From positions 1-64,000 of the forward strand of contig CAYPNF010000033.1 of assembly GCA_964411985.1 (NCBI GenBank): a stretch of 64,000 nt of DNA, given 5' to 3'. The notes beneath the pieces were generated by a model. That model worked only from the letters and a program-made list of their open reading frames with translations, was not told the DNA's origin and ran no database searches. This stretch comes from CAYPNF01 sp964411985. Its GTDB lineage: Bacteria > Verrucomicrobiota > Verrucomicrobiia > Limisphaerales > J093. This document shows, piece by piece, positions 25,876-34,167 of the stretch; position 1 is the stretch's first letter; every line of letters starts with the position of its first letter. The position numbers and the translations under genes were made by a program.

Positions 25876-26596
25876 TTTGTGCCTTCAGAAGCTCGGTGAA
25901 GACCATGGTTTGCTCGCGGCCGCAAAGTACGCGCCCGAGCGGGGTTGTTAGCCCGTCTGTTAAAGACCTCCTAAGCGCGGCCTCCTTACTCGAACCTGAG
26001 GCCAGAACCCAGGCCTGTCGGGCTCCCAAAAGCGCATGATACCCTAAGCTGATTCGTTGTGGCGGCGGTTTGGGTCCCTCCAATGCGTGATAAGAATCAG
26101 CGCGGTCTGCGATGTCCGGTTTCGCATCGGGGAAGAGTGACGCCACGTGGCCGTCTTCTCCCATGCTCAGGATGACCAAATCGAGTTGAGGATTTTTCCC
26201 CTCGCATCGGGTCAGGACTCGGTCTAGCTCGATGGAAGCCAGTCTGGCACCTTCGACCGGAGGGATCTCTCCCTGGATGCGGTGAATGCGCTCCGCTGGA
26301 AATCCAAGGGGGACCAGTAGACGACTCTGAGCCAGGCCGTAATTACTCTCAGGATGGTCCGGCTGCACGCAGCGCTCATCTGCCCAGAAGAGTTCGAGGT
26401 AGTCTTTCCACTCCCGGGATGCCGGACAACTGGCAACCACCGCGTCAAACAGGGCTGAGGCACTTCGTCCTCCGCAGACGGCCATCGTCTGTACGGTTCT
26501 CTTTTCGCTCCCCTGGAGCACAAACCGCCAAAACTCCCGGGCCACGGCCTGCGTGAGTTCTGCGGGACCTTGAAAATGCACGATGGTGTAGGGCAT
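25838..26596 (-). CDS. pgl: 6-phosphogluconolactonase
   Basis: This 252-aa enzyme hydrolyses 6-phosphogluconolactone to 6-phosphogluconate. The start is ATG at 26596 (MPYTIVHFQGPAE), with AAGGGA upstream; the open frame extends 59 codons into the zwf coding region, which is not used. Family motifs are intact: AVCGGRSASALFDAV, LFWADERCVQPDHPESNYG, LDLVILSMGEDGHVASLFP and AWVLASGSSKEAAL. It starts 11 bases after the zwf stop, so the two form an oxidative pentose phosphate / Entner-Doudoroff operon on the minus strand. Confidence 0.93.
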   Translation of the reverse strand: MPYTIVHFQGPAELTQAVAREFWRFVLQGSEKRTVQTMAVCGGRSASALFDAVVASCPASREWKDYLELFWADERCVQPDHPESNYGLAQSRLLVPLGFPAERIHRIQGEIPPVEGARLASIELDRVLTRCEGKNPQLDLVILSMGEDGHVASLFPDAKPDIADRADSYHALEGPKPPPQRISLGYHALLGARQAWVLASGSSKEAALRRSLTDGLTTPLGRVLCGREQTMVFTELLKAQISPSIPPNREET

Positions 26597-26607
26597 GGTT
26601 CTTTCCC

Positions 26608-28182
26608 TTAAGGCTGCGGAGTGGGAGCTCCTTCGGGATTGCGCCAGGAGTGCCCAGCCGCCGCCAGGAGTTCGTCCGCGGCGACGGGTCCCCATGTCCC
26701 AGCCGCATAAAACTCCCGGTTCGTCAGTGGCTCCCGCCCCCAGGCGTCGCGGATCGAGTCGACAATTCCCCACGCGGTTTCCACTTCATCCCGACGGATG
26801 AAGAGGGTGGCGTCCCCGACCATGGATTCCAGCAGGAGCCGCTCATAAGCCTCCGGCGTGTAGGCACCAAACTCGGTGTCATAGCTGAAGTTCATGCGAA
26901 CCGGACGTACTGAGGTGCTGGTGCCTGGGACTTTGCCATTAAACCGGAGAGAGATGCCCTCCTGCGGCTGAAGCCGGAGCGTGAGCGCGTTGGCATCCAG
27001 TTTGGGTCCACATTGAGCCGCAAAGAGTACGTTCGGGGTACGTCGGAACTGTACCCGGACTTCGCTCGCGCTGAGAGGCAGTCTTTTGCCGGTGCGCAGG
27101 TAGAAAGGAACGCCCGACCAACGCCAATTATCGATAAAGAGCTTGAGAGCCACATAGGTCTCGACGTTGGAATCAGCCCTTACTTTTGCCTCTTGGCGGT
27201 ACCCAGAGCAGCTCTGCCCGTCGGCATGGCCCGCGAAGTATTGCCCTCGCACCGCCTGGGTTCTGACGGCTTGGGGGGAAAGGGGACGTAGTGAACGAAG
27301 CAGCTTCACCTTTTCGTCGCGAATGGACTCCGCTGCCAGATTCACCGGTGGTTCCATGGCCGCCAGCGCCAGAACCTGCAACAAATGGTTCTGTACCATG
27401 TCGCGCAGGGCTCCTGCCTCTTCGTAGTACCCTCCACGCTCCCCTACGCCCAGTTTCTCCCCTACCGTGATCTGAACATGATCGATTGTTTGGCGCGACC
27501 AGAGTTGCTCAAAAATCGCGTTCGAGAATCGAAACATGAGGATGTTCTGGACTGTTTCTTTCCCGAGATAGTGGTCGATACGGAAGATCTGCCCCTCATG
27601 CGCATACCTTGTCAAAACCTGGTTCAGTTCGACTGCAGTCTGGAGATCGTGCCCGAAGGGCTTCTCCACCACGATTCTTTGCCAGAATGGTGGCAAAGAA
27701 TCCTTTCTCAGCAGACCGGCGTTGCTCAGCTGTTCTGCAACCGGACCGAATTGGCTTGGGGAAATCGCCAGGTAAAACAGGAGGTTTTGCCTCAGCGTTG
27801 CATGCTCGAAACCATCAATCAGGTTGGCCAAGCGAGCAAACGCATCCGTCTCGTTGAGATCACCGCAGCAGTAGTGGAGATTCCCGGCAAACTCCTGCCA
27901 CTTAGCAGGATCGACTGGCTTGGTACGGGAGAACTGCTGCATCCCCTGCCACAGCTCCTCCCGCCAGCTTTCATTGGTCTTGGCCCGGCGTGCGAACCCC
28001 ACCACTCGCACCGGTTTGGGAAGGAGGTTCGAGAGAAAGAGGTGAAACAAAGCCGGAATCAGCTTGCGGGCCGTAAGGTCGCCACTGGCGCCAAAGATCA
28101 CCACCGTACAGGGTTCGGACTGCCGCTGAACGTTGTCCAACCGACAAGTCATGAGCTCGTCCAACTGCGCTAGTTCATCCAT
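26608..28182 (-). CDS. zwf: Glucose-6-phosphate 1-dehydrogenase
   Basis: This 524-aa enzyme oxidises glucose-6-phosphate to 6-phosphogluconolactone with NADP or NAD. The start is ATG at 28182 (MDELAQLDELMTCRL) with a GAAGG just upstream. The coenzyme-binding IFGASGDLTARKLIPALF, the substrate-binding active-site motif RIDHYLGKE, and WSGVPFYLRTGKRL are present. Length is typical (about 490-525). It precedes pgl on the same strand and is divergent from the M48 protease gene with 253 bases between starts. Products would feed either pentoses or, with edd (not seen here) and eda, pyruvate. Confidence 0.95.
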   Translation of the reverse strand: MDELAQLDELMTCRLDNVQRQSEPCTVVIFGASGDLTARKLIPALFHLFLSNLLPKPVRVVGFARRAKTNESWREELWQGMQQFSRTKPVDPAKWQEFAGNLHYCCGDLNETDAFARLANLIDGFEHATLRQNLLFYLAISPSQFGPVAEQLSNAGLLRKDSLPPFWQRIVVEKPFGHDLQTAVELNQVLTRYAHEGQIFRIDHYLGKETVQNILMFRFSNAIFEQLWSRQTIDHVQITVGEKLGVGERGGYYEEAGALRDMVQNHLLQVLALAAMEPPVNLAAESIRDEKVKLLRSLRPLSPQAVRTQAVRGQYFAGHADGQSCSGYRQEAKVRADSNVETYVALKLFIDNWRWSGVPFYLRTGKRLPLSASEVRVQFRRTPNVLFAAQCGPKLDANALTLRLQPQEGISLRFNGKVPGTSTSVRPVRMNFSYDTEFGAYTPEAYERLLLESMVGDATLFIRRDEVETAWGIVDSIRDAWGREPLTNREFYAAGTWGPVAADELLAAAGHSWRNPEGAPTPQP

Positions 28183-28398
28183 GGCCTTCAATGTGACGCA
28201 GCACCGACGACAATTCAACCCGCCTGCGCAGCTATTCACCCCCAAGTCCTTTCAGCTTCTGGCGGGACCAAGCCTCCGCTCGGGTGAGCGGCTTGGGCTC
28301 CACCACGTTGGCAAATGGGCGACTCGGGGGGGATTGGGGCTTCGCTTATCGAAAGTCTGGCAAGCACTCCACTCGTCGCCGATGACTTAGGCCTTGCG

Positions 28399-28426
28399 TT
28401 GACGAAGATACCCTTTCGCATACAGA
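28399..28426 (+). promoter_or_regulatory. Possible promoter of the M48 protease gene
   Basis: TTGACG (28399-28404), 16 bases, TACAGA (28421-28426). The -35 is good and the -10 is moderate (T-A-x-A, ending GA). The expected start point, near 28433, falls almost on the ATG at 28436, so the mRNA would have almost no leader, as also predicted for kamA. Moderate evidence only. Confidence 0.35.
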
Positions 28427-28435
28427 CTGAATGCC

Positions 28436-30016
28436 ATGAGTCTAGAATCACATACTGTGTCGGCCACCCGCTGGGCGCGTTGGATTCCTGGGGATGCATG
28501 GTCGGCAGCACACCCGGTGCCCAGGTTGCGCGAGGGGGGCGTCGCTCGCCTGGCCTTCTCCACGTTGGCGATGGCCATGATGGTCGTCTCGGCGCAGGGC
28601 CAATTGCTGGGCCCTTCGCCCGAAAGTGACCTTCAGCAGGGTGCGAGGGTTGCCAAGTTGGTCGAGCAGCAGATCGGCCTCTATTCCATGCCTAAGACCG
28701 AGGCTTACTTGCGCGAAGTGGGCGACCGACTGGTGGCGGTGGTGAAGGACCCGCGCTGGAAGTTCAGCTTCCAGATTGTGAACCAGTCCGAGCCCAACGC
28801 CTTCGCCATTCCTGGTGGTGGCATCTACGTCTCGCGTGGCCTGCTGGCCCTGCTGGAACGGGAGGATGAACTGGCCGGGGTACTCGCCCACGAGATTGCC
28901 CACGTCACGCAGCGCCACTCGGCCAAGCAACAACGCAAAGGCATCCTGCCCGGTTTGCTCTCCCTGCCCGGCAACGTGGTCGGTAGTGTGGTGGGAGAGG
29001 ATCTGGGCGCCTTGATCAACGCCCCGATTGGGACCGTGGGCGGCGCGTGGCTGAGCCACTACAGCCGCGGGCAGGAGAGCGAGTCCGACCGCATCGGCGT
29101 CCGCACGGCTGCCCAGGCAGGGTATGATCCCCTCGCGCTGGCCGATATCCTCCGCCGTTTGGAGCAGGACGTGGCCAGCCAGACTGGCGAGGGGCGAAGG
29201 TTCAGCATCTTTGACTCGCATCCCATGACGGACACGCGGCTCAAGGACATTCAAGGACGTGCAGCGGCCCTGACGCCCGCCACCCAGTCCCGCGTGGCCC
29301 CCGACAGCGTTTCCCTCTTCGCCCACCTCGACGGAATCTGGTGGGGCGAAAACCCTGACGAAGGGGTCTTCCGGAAGAACCAATTCCTGCAACCGACCCT
29401 CGGTTTCACCCTCACGTTTCCTGAGGGCTGGAAACACCAGAACACGCCGCAGTACGTGATTTCAGCGCATCCCAAACAGGAGGCGGTCCTGCTGCTGGGG
29501 ATTGCCGGTGCGGCGTCCGATCCCGAAACTACCGGGCAAAAGTTCATCGAGAAGATGCGGACCAAGGCCCGGGTCGAACCGGTTTCGGCCCGCAAGACTT
29601 CCGTGGGTGAGTTCCCAGCTTTCGTCGTGACCTATCTCGATCGGTCCGGTCGGGCTCCCGCGTACCTGCATTTCGCTTGGGTGGCGATGAACGGGCAAAC
29701 TTACCAGTTGATCGGCCTCGCGCCGGAGAAGCATCGGGAAGTGCTGCGGAACGCGGCGCTCAGCCTGCGGCCCTTGACCGGCGTGGAGCGCGGTGCGATG
29801 ACTGGCAAGAGACTGCGGATCGTGGCGGCGCGCCCTGGCGAACGGCTGGAAGACCTCTCCGCCCGCAGCGGGAATGTCTGGTCGCCAGCCTACACCGCTT
29901 TGGTGAATGGGCTGAATGTGGACACTGCCCTGCCGGAGGGCCGCCTCGTGAAGATCGCCCGGGAGGAGCCATGGACCCCTCCAGACGGCAAGACCGGTGC
30001 CGAAAGGAAGCCATGA
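28436..30016 (+). CDS. M48-family zinc metalloprotease, exported
   Basis: This 526-aa protein resembles the BepA/YfgC-type periplasmic M48 proteases. The signal-like hydrophobic stretch FSTLAMAMMVVSAQGQ sits near residues 40-57, behind an unusually long basic N-region, so the start may be further in. The active site is HEIAHVTQRHS (HExxH) with the third ligand in ESESDRIGV. A DSHPMTDTRLKDI segment ends the protease domain. The C-terminal half has a PUL/TamB-like beta region (FTFPEGW, VVTYLDRSG) and a final LysM-like stretch (IVAARPGERLEDLSARSGN...GLNVDTALPEGRLVKI). It probably degrades or helps fold outer-membrane or periplasmic proteins. The ATG of the SulP remnant overlaps its stop (ATGA). 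Confidence 0.88.
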   Translation: MSLESHTVSATRWARWIPGDAWSAAHPVPRLREGGVARLAFSTLAMAMMVVSAQGQLLGPSPESDLQQGARVAKLVEQQIGLYSMPKTEAYLREVGDRLVAVVKDPRWKFSFQIVNQSEPNAFAIPGGGIYVSRGLLALLEREDELAGVLAHEIAHVTQRHSAKQQRKGILPGLLSLPGNVVGSVVGEDLGALINAPIGTVGGAWLSHYSRGQESESDRIGVRTAAQAGYDPLALADILRRLEQDVASQTGEGRRFSIFDSHPMTDTRLKDIQGRAAALTPATQSRVAPDSVSLFAHLDGIWWGENPDEGVFRKNQFLQPTLGFTLTFPEGWKHQNTPQYVISAHPKQEAVLLLGIAGAASDPETTGQKFIEKMRTKARVEPVSARKTSVGEFPAFVVTYLDRSGRAPAYLHFAWVAMNGQTYQLIGLAPEKHREVLRNAALSLRPLTGVERGAMTGKRLRIVAARPGERLEDLSARSGNVWSPAYTALVNGLNVDTALPEGRLVKIAREEPWTPPDGKTGAERKP

Positions 30017-30234
30017 AGACCATGCCCGATAGGAGCCCAACATTCAACCCTGTGTCAGCCAGCGGTTGGGCGCATTGGATCCCCGCACTTGGATGGCTCC
30101 GTACCTACCAGCCAGGCTGGCTGCGAGGCGACATCGTTGCCGGCATCACCCTCGCGGCCCACGTGGACATGCACGCCGCTCACAGGCTCGCAGAATTCGC
30201 CAGTGAACTCAACGCCATCAACCCGCGCGCCTAG
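30013..30234 (+). pseudogene. Truncated SulP sulfate/anion transporter N-terminus
   Basis: The start codon overlaps the M48 stop (ATGA), as in a normal operon, and the first 40 or so residues read like a SulP transporter start: ALGWLRTYQPGWLRGDIVAGITLAA. The protein then leaves the family: the expected next segment with P-x-G-x-A-Y-A is absent, and HVDMHAAHRLAEFASELNAIN leads to a stop after 73 aa. That tail faintly resembles the STAS region normally at the far C-terminus, so an internal deletion joining the two ends is possible. No other SulP segment was recognised downstream. I call it a broken gene. Confidence 0.65.
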
Positions 30235-30585
30235 GTTGGGGATACAGTACCCAACCTTCGCCTCATGTGCGGTTTGTCTGCAGGCCTCTTCTTCGCGCTG
30301 GTATCCAGGATATTTGCAGCGCGTTAGCGGGCCCAATCCCCATCAGCCAACCAGCGATGACTTCAGCCTCCTCGCTCCACCCAACGCCATCGCCAACCCC
30401 TCTCCGCTCCTCCCCGATTCCGTCGCAATGGCATTTCAGTTTCAGGCATGGACGGCGAAACGGTGAGCCTTCCCAACCAGCGACTCCGCGCTGTTGGTCT
30501 CCGGTTTGAAGTTCAGGTGTCATGCAAAGGTAGCTGGACATACTCACTGGCTCCGCTTCGCTCCGCAGCAACACACCCTTTGTTG
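30235..30585. other. Intergenic region after the SulP remnant
   Basis: A 351-base stretch with no supported gene. Short frames on both strands do not resemble any protein I know. It may be the eroded rest of the deleted SulP region; the plus strand has short hydrophobic translations (for example CGLSAGLFFALVSRIFAA) compatible with, but not proof of, a former transporter. Confidence 0.35.
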
Positions 30586-31347
30586 TCAGGCGACACTTGC
30601 TTCCTGAAGTCTCGCATACCTACGCAAGAGCAATGGGTGGCTCAACTTCACCTCGGACTTCTTGGAGTACCGGTCTGCAGCAACCTCACGCGCTTGCCTG
30701 TCGAGCGATGCTTTGTCGATCCGCTGGAAGAGTTGAGGCCCAATCAACAGTAACGCAAGTGCGTCACGCGCTGCATCTGTATCTCCAACCAAAGCATGGG
30801 CGACGGCATCACAAGAGAACTCATCTAGCCGGGAGAGTGGGAGATAATTCGAGGAAATCATGGACCGAAAGAAGTGGGTGTGCCCAAGTGCATGGTGTGC
30901 GAGTTCGTGGCCGATGATGAAGTGCAACGCTTTCGCATTTCCGGTAGCCAAAGCGCCGTAGACCAGGTCGTCAATCAGTACAACGCACCGTTTAGAACCG
31001 TGCTTGAGAGCAAACGCATTTTGTCGGTTGTCCTCCAGAACGTAAATATCAGGGCACTCCGCCAGGCCTAATCGCTGTGCCATGCCTCGCGTTGCCTCGT
31101 AGATTTCTGGAAACTGCCCTGCATCGACTCGGACAGCCGAACCACGCAATTGCGCCCTGGCTTTTCGGTTTCGAGAGGAATACAGCACTCCTGCCACGAT
31201 CCATACTACCAGCGCAACTCCATAGGTAGCCAGAATCGTTACCAGGAAGATGATCGGGCCAAGTATCGCTAATAATGCCCACCCAACGAAGGAGTGGAAG
31301 CTAGTGCCTTTGCTAATGCATTTCTTTAAGTCAATTTGCGGGTTCAT
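30586..31347 (-). CDS. M48-family membrane metalloprotease (HtpX-like)
   Basis: This is a 253-aa protease with two adjacent N-terminal membrane segments (WALLAILGPIIFLVTILATYG and ALVVWIVAGVLY). The catalytic motif is GHELAHHALGHTHFF (HExxH) and the third zinc ligand sits in DEFSCDAVAHAL. QRLGLAECPDIYVLEDNRQNAFALKHG is the substrate-edge region typical of M48. The order is short and HtpX-like but without HtpX's other membrane pair. It differs from the exported M48 at 28436 and is not its paralogue by close similarity. It probably acts at the inner membrane on cytoplasmic or membrane proteins. The neighbouring region appears less GC-rich than the rest. Confidence 0.86.
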   Translation of the reverse strand: MNPQIDLKKCISKGTSFHSFVGWALLAILGPIIFLVTILATYGVALVVWIVAGVLYSSRNRKARAQLRGSAVRVDAGQFPEIYEATRGMAQRLGLAECPDIYVLEDNRQNAFALKHGSKRCVVLIDDLVYGALATGNAKALHFIIGHELAHHALGHTHFFRSMISSNYLPLSRLDEFSCDAVAHALVGDTDAARDALALLLIGPQLFQRIDKASLDRQAREVAADRYSKKSEVKLSHPLLLRRYARLQEASVA

Positions 31348-31562
31348 GCTGAGTGGTGTCGGTGGCGGCTAGGCGGACCAAGTCATCGACTCCGCACCAC
31401 TGCCCTATGCCGTGAACTCTGACAGTCATGCCAAATCTCTCCGGGTTTGGGCAATCCGCCGCTATTTCAGGGTCGGGTGCTGTATACGCCTGCCGCGAGG
31501 TGGCAGTAAAGCCCGATCCTGCACCAAGCCAAATCAGTAAGGGCGGTGAAGCAGCCTATGAT
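31348..31562. other. Intergenic, non-coding
   Basis: Apart from the tail of the open frame continuing from the remnant C-terminal domain, I see nothing recognisable between that remnant and the start of the HtpX-like gene. Confidence 0.35.
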
Positions 31563-31778
31563 GGGAACTAACCTGAAAAACTCGCTGCCGTCCCAGATCG
31601 GAAGCACGACCCGATTCGTCTTTTCGGATCCGAACATTTCGCGCCAGTCAGGCTGCTCTGTGCTGGTCGCCCGCTGGAGTGTCGCCCCTATTACTGGGGC
31701 ATTCCACTCGACCGTAAGCCCGGCCATGGTGACCGCAACGCTGGTGATGATCGGGATCGTCGGATCCTTTTCCTTGGA
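31563..31778 (-). pseudogene. Remnant of a second C-terminal domain, in frame after the LRR gene's stop
   Basis: Immediately after the TAA that ends the leucine-rich-repeat gene, the same frame stays open and encodes VAVTMAGLTVEWNAPVIGA, then a segment ending in DGSEFFRLVP. This matches the pattern of the short C-terminal domain seen on secreted proteins here (W-x(n)-L-Q-x-x-x-x(n)-W-x(n)-F-F/Y-R-L/V). After FFRLVP the frame continues to 31467 without resemblance to anything. It is either a tandem second C-terminal domain cut off by a nonsense codon, or a left-over of a related gene. Separate translation from the internal ATG at 31727 seems unlikely. Confidence 0.55.
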
Positions 31779-33650
31779 TTATTGCGAGCGGACCCGGTAG
31801 AACCGGGTGGGGTAGTTCAACCACTCGGGATCTCGGAAATCAGACCAGCCATCGGTGAGGGTGTTGGTGGCCACCGGAGACCATGTGGGGTTGGTCAGGG
31901 TCGTGGATGCTTCAATCACAACGGAGAGGTTTGTTGCCCAAGAGATGGTGAATCCAAACTGATTCGTTTGGATGCGTGCGCTTCCGTTTAGTATCAACGG
32001 GTCCGGACGCACCCACGGTGCAGTCGGACGCCCACTAAACGTCGTAAGCCAGCCCCAAGTCCCCGGCAAGTAGTAAAAGGTCGTCTGGCTGACATCGGAC
32101 AACACAGCACCACCGCAGCAACCAATGACGGGAGAGCCGCCTTGGAAATAGACTCCCTTCAGGCTGGTGCAGCTAGAGAACGCCCACTCACCAATGGCGA
32201 TGACGCTGTTGGGGATCGTGACGCTGGTCAGGCTGGTGCAGCCAGAGAACGCCCACTCACCGATGACAGTGATGCTGTTGGGGATCGTGTAGCTTCCGGC
32301 TTTGCCCCCCGGACACTGGACGAGCTTGGTCTGGCTCCTGTTGAACAAGACCCCATCCACACTGCTATAGTCGGGATTGTTTGTGTTCACCGTGATTCTG
32401 GTCAGGTTCGTGCAGGCATAGAACACCGAATTCCCGATGGTAGTGACGCTATCGCCCAGCGTGACGCCCGTCAGGCTGGTGCAGCCAGAGAACGCCCACT
32501 CGCCGATGGCGGTGACGCTGTCAGGGATCATGACGTAGGTCAGCCGGCTGTTTGCAAACGCACGGCCTCCGATGCTGATGACGCTGTTGGGGATCGTTAC
32601 ACTGGTCAGGTTGGTGCAGCCTGAGAACGCCCACTCACCGATGGCAGTGACGCTGTTAGGGATTGTGTAGCTTCCGGTCTTTCCGCCGGGGCATGTAATG
32701 AGCATGGTCTGGCTCCTGCTGAACAAGATACCATCCACACTGCGATAGAAGGAGTTCAGGGCATCCACCGTGATTGTGGTCAGGCTCGTGCAGCCTCCAA
32801 ACGCTTGGTCCCCGATGCTGGTAACGCTCTTGGGGATCGTTACGCTGGTCAAACTGGTGCACTCAGAGAACGCTCCATCCCCGATGCTGGTAACGCCGCT
32901 GGGGATCGTGACGCTAGTCAGGCTGGTGCAGTCAGAGAACGTGAAAGCTCCGATGCTGGTAACTCGGTTGGGGATCACCACGTTGGTCAGGCTGTGGCAG
33001 CCGCTGAAGGCCGCCCCCCCAATGCTCAGGACACTATTGGGAATCATGAGGCTGGTGAGACCAGTGCAACCAAAGAAGCCCGAGTCCCCAATGGTGATGA
33101 CGCTGTTGGGGATCGTGACGCTGGTCAGGCCACGGCAGCCCCAGAACGCCTCCTGCCTAATGCGGGTGACGCGGCTGGGAATTATGACGTTGGTCAGGCT
33201 GGTGCAGAACATGAACGCTCCGTCCCCAATGCTGGTGATGCTGTTGGGGATCGTGTAGCTTCCAGCTTTGCCTTCTGGACACTGGATGAGGGTAATCTGG
33301 CTCTTGTTGAGCAAGACCCCATCCACACTGCTATAGTCGGGATTGTTTGTGTTCACCGTGATTGTGGTCAGGCCACGGCAGCCCCAGAACGCCTCCTGCC
33401 TGATGCTAGTGACACTGTCGCCCAGCGTGACGGCCGTCAGGTTGGTGCAGCCAGAGAACGCCCATCCCCCGATGCTGGTTACCGGCAGGCCGTTGATCGT
33501 ATCTGGAATGGTCACATCGCCGCCTGGTCCGGTGTATCTCCAGATGGTGATCGTGCCGTTGTTGGTCGTGTAGGTGAAGTCCTCGGCTAGGGCTGCGCCC
33601 CAAAAGCAGAGGAACATCAAGCTCAAGATTCCGAGCTGTTTCGTCTTCAT
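31779..33650 (-). CDS. BspA-like leucine-rich-repeat surface protein
   Basis: This is a 623-aa exported protein. The start is ATG at 33650 (MKTKQLG) with a clean signal peptide (ILSLMFLCFWGAALA/ED). About twenty LRR_5 (BspA/TpLRR) repeats of roughly 23 residues follow the pattern LTSVTIPNSV-x-x-IG-x-x-AF-x-GC. Three longer units (each containing a YxSVDGVL-x(n)-CP-GK-GSYTIPNS segment) interrupt them. The protein ends with a beta-rich domain (ISWATNLSVVIEAS...WSP) closing FYRVRSQ. BspA-type repeats commonly mediate binding to host or matrix proteins and other surfaces; the target here is unknown. Repeated units are also nearly identical at DNA level, which favours recombination. Confidence 0.88.
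   Translation of the reverse strand: MKTKQLGILSLMFLCFWGAALAEDFTYTTNNGTITIWRYTGPGGDVTIPDTINGLPVTSIGGWAFSGCTNLTAVTLGDSVTSIRQEAFWGCRGLTTITVNTNNPDYSSVDGVLLNKSQITLIQCPEGKAGSYTIPNSITSIGDGAFMFCTSLTNVIIPSRVTRIRQEAFWGCRGLTSVTIPNSVITIGDSGFFGCTGLTSLMIPNSVLSIGGAAFSGCHSLTNVVIPNRVTSIGAFTFSDCTSLTSVTIPSGVTSIGDGAFSECTSLTSVTIPKSVTSIGDQAFGGCTSLTTITVDALNSFYRSVDGILFSRSQTMLITCPGGKTGSYTIPNSVTAIGEWAFSGCTNLTSVTIPNSVISIGGRAFANSRLTYVMIPDSVTAIGEWAFSGCTSLTGVTLGDSVTTIGNSVFYACTNLTRITVNTNNPDYSSVDGVLFNRSQTKLVQCPGGKAGSYTIPNSITVIGEWAFSGCTSLTSVTIPNSVIAIGEWAFSSCTSLKGVYFQGGSPVIGCCGGAVLSDVSQTTFYYLPGTWGWLTTFSGRPTAPWVRPDPLILNGSARIQTNQFGFTISWATNLSVVIEASTTLTNPTWSPVATNTLTDGWSDFRDPEWLNYPTRFYRVRSQ
31990..33560 (-). repeat. Tandem LRR_5 coding repeats with three long super-units
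   Basis: The DNA repeats as roughly 69-base units (variants of GTNACGCTGGTCAGGCTGGTGCAG and GATGCTGTTGGGGATCGT on the plus strand). Three longer blocks near 32290-32400, 32670-32780 and 33250-33360 encode the SVDGVL/CPGGK/GSYTIPNS segment. High identity among units suggests recent expansion by slippage or unequal exchange. Confidence 0.6.
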
Positions 33651-34167
33651 AATTGGTGCTTTCAAAAGAGGTATACGGTTCCCTTTCGGGTTGTTACAGG
33701 AAAGTACTCAAAACGCAGTTTCTCCCTCCTTCAGGCGATGGCGCCTGAACACCGATCTCCGGCCCGGCCCGGCCCCGTGATGGGCACAAGTACGTCACTC
33801 CGACCTTTCACACCCGCCACAGCGAACACGCAGGGCATGGATGCCATCGAGTCGGCTGCGATTGAGGATTAGACCGATAGGCTACTCCAGAAAAGGTTGG
33901 TTTACAAGGTTGGGAGGACTCTGCTCAGAGTAGTGGTTGCGACAGCGAACGCGCTGGTGGTTTTGGAGAGCCGGAAATTTCACGCTGGCTTCAAATCCAA
34001 TTGGAAACAAGCGACTTTCGACGACTTTGTCTTTCACTGCTCGAGGAGAGGGGACGTTGAGTACGGCGCTGGAGTGCGCTACTCCGAGGGGCTTATCCGG
34101 AGGAAACAGGGTGGTTTTTCATTTTTCTGTAGAAAAGGACGGAGCGCTTGCGTTTCACCCCTTGGAC
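33651..34167. other. Intergenic region between LRR gene and sulfur-ester operon
   Basis: A 517-base stretch without a supported gene. It divides the LRR gene (minus) from the operon at 34168 (plus), so both promoters should lie here. A perfect inverted repeat is present at 33730-33749 (TTCAGGCG, loop ATGG, CGCCTGAA). The frame upstream of the FGE-like start is open from 33937 but its peptide is not recognisable and lies ahead of a normal signal peptide. Confidence 0.4.
33730..33749. promoter_or_regulatory. Perfect 8-bp inverted repeat in divergent intergenic region
   Basis: TTCAGGCG and CGCCTGAA with a 4-base spacer, 80 bases upstream of the LRR gene start and 420 bases before the operon. 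It could be a hairpin or a dimeric repressor site; nothing in the sequence decides. No T-tract follows. Confidence 0.4.

Noticed and set aside
32142..33590. Long plus-strand frames with repeating peptide across the LRR gene
   Set aside because: These are the reverse reading of tandem LRR codons; the minus strand has a signal peptide and a known repeat family.
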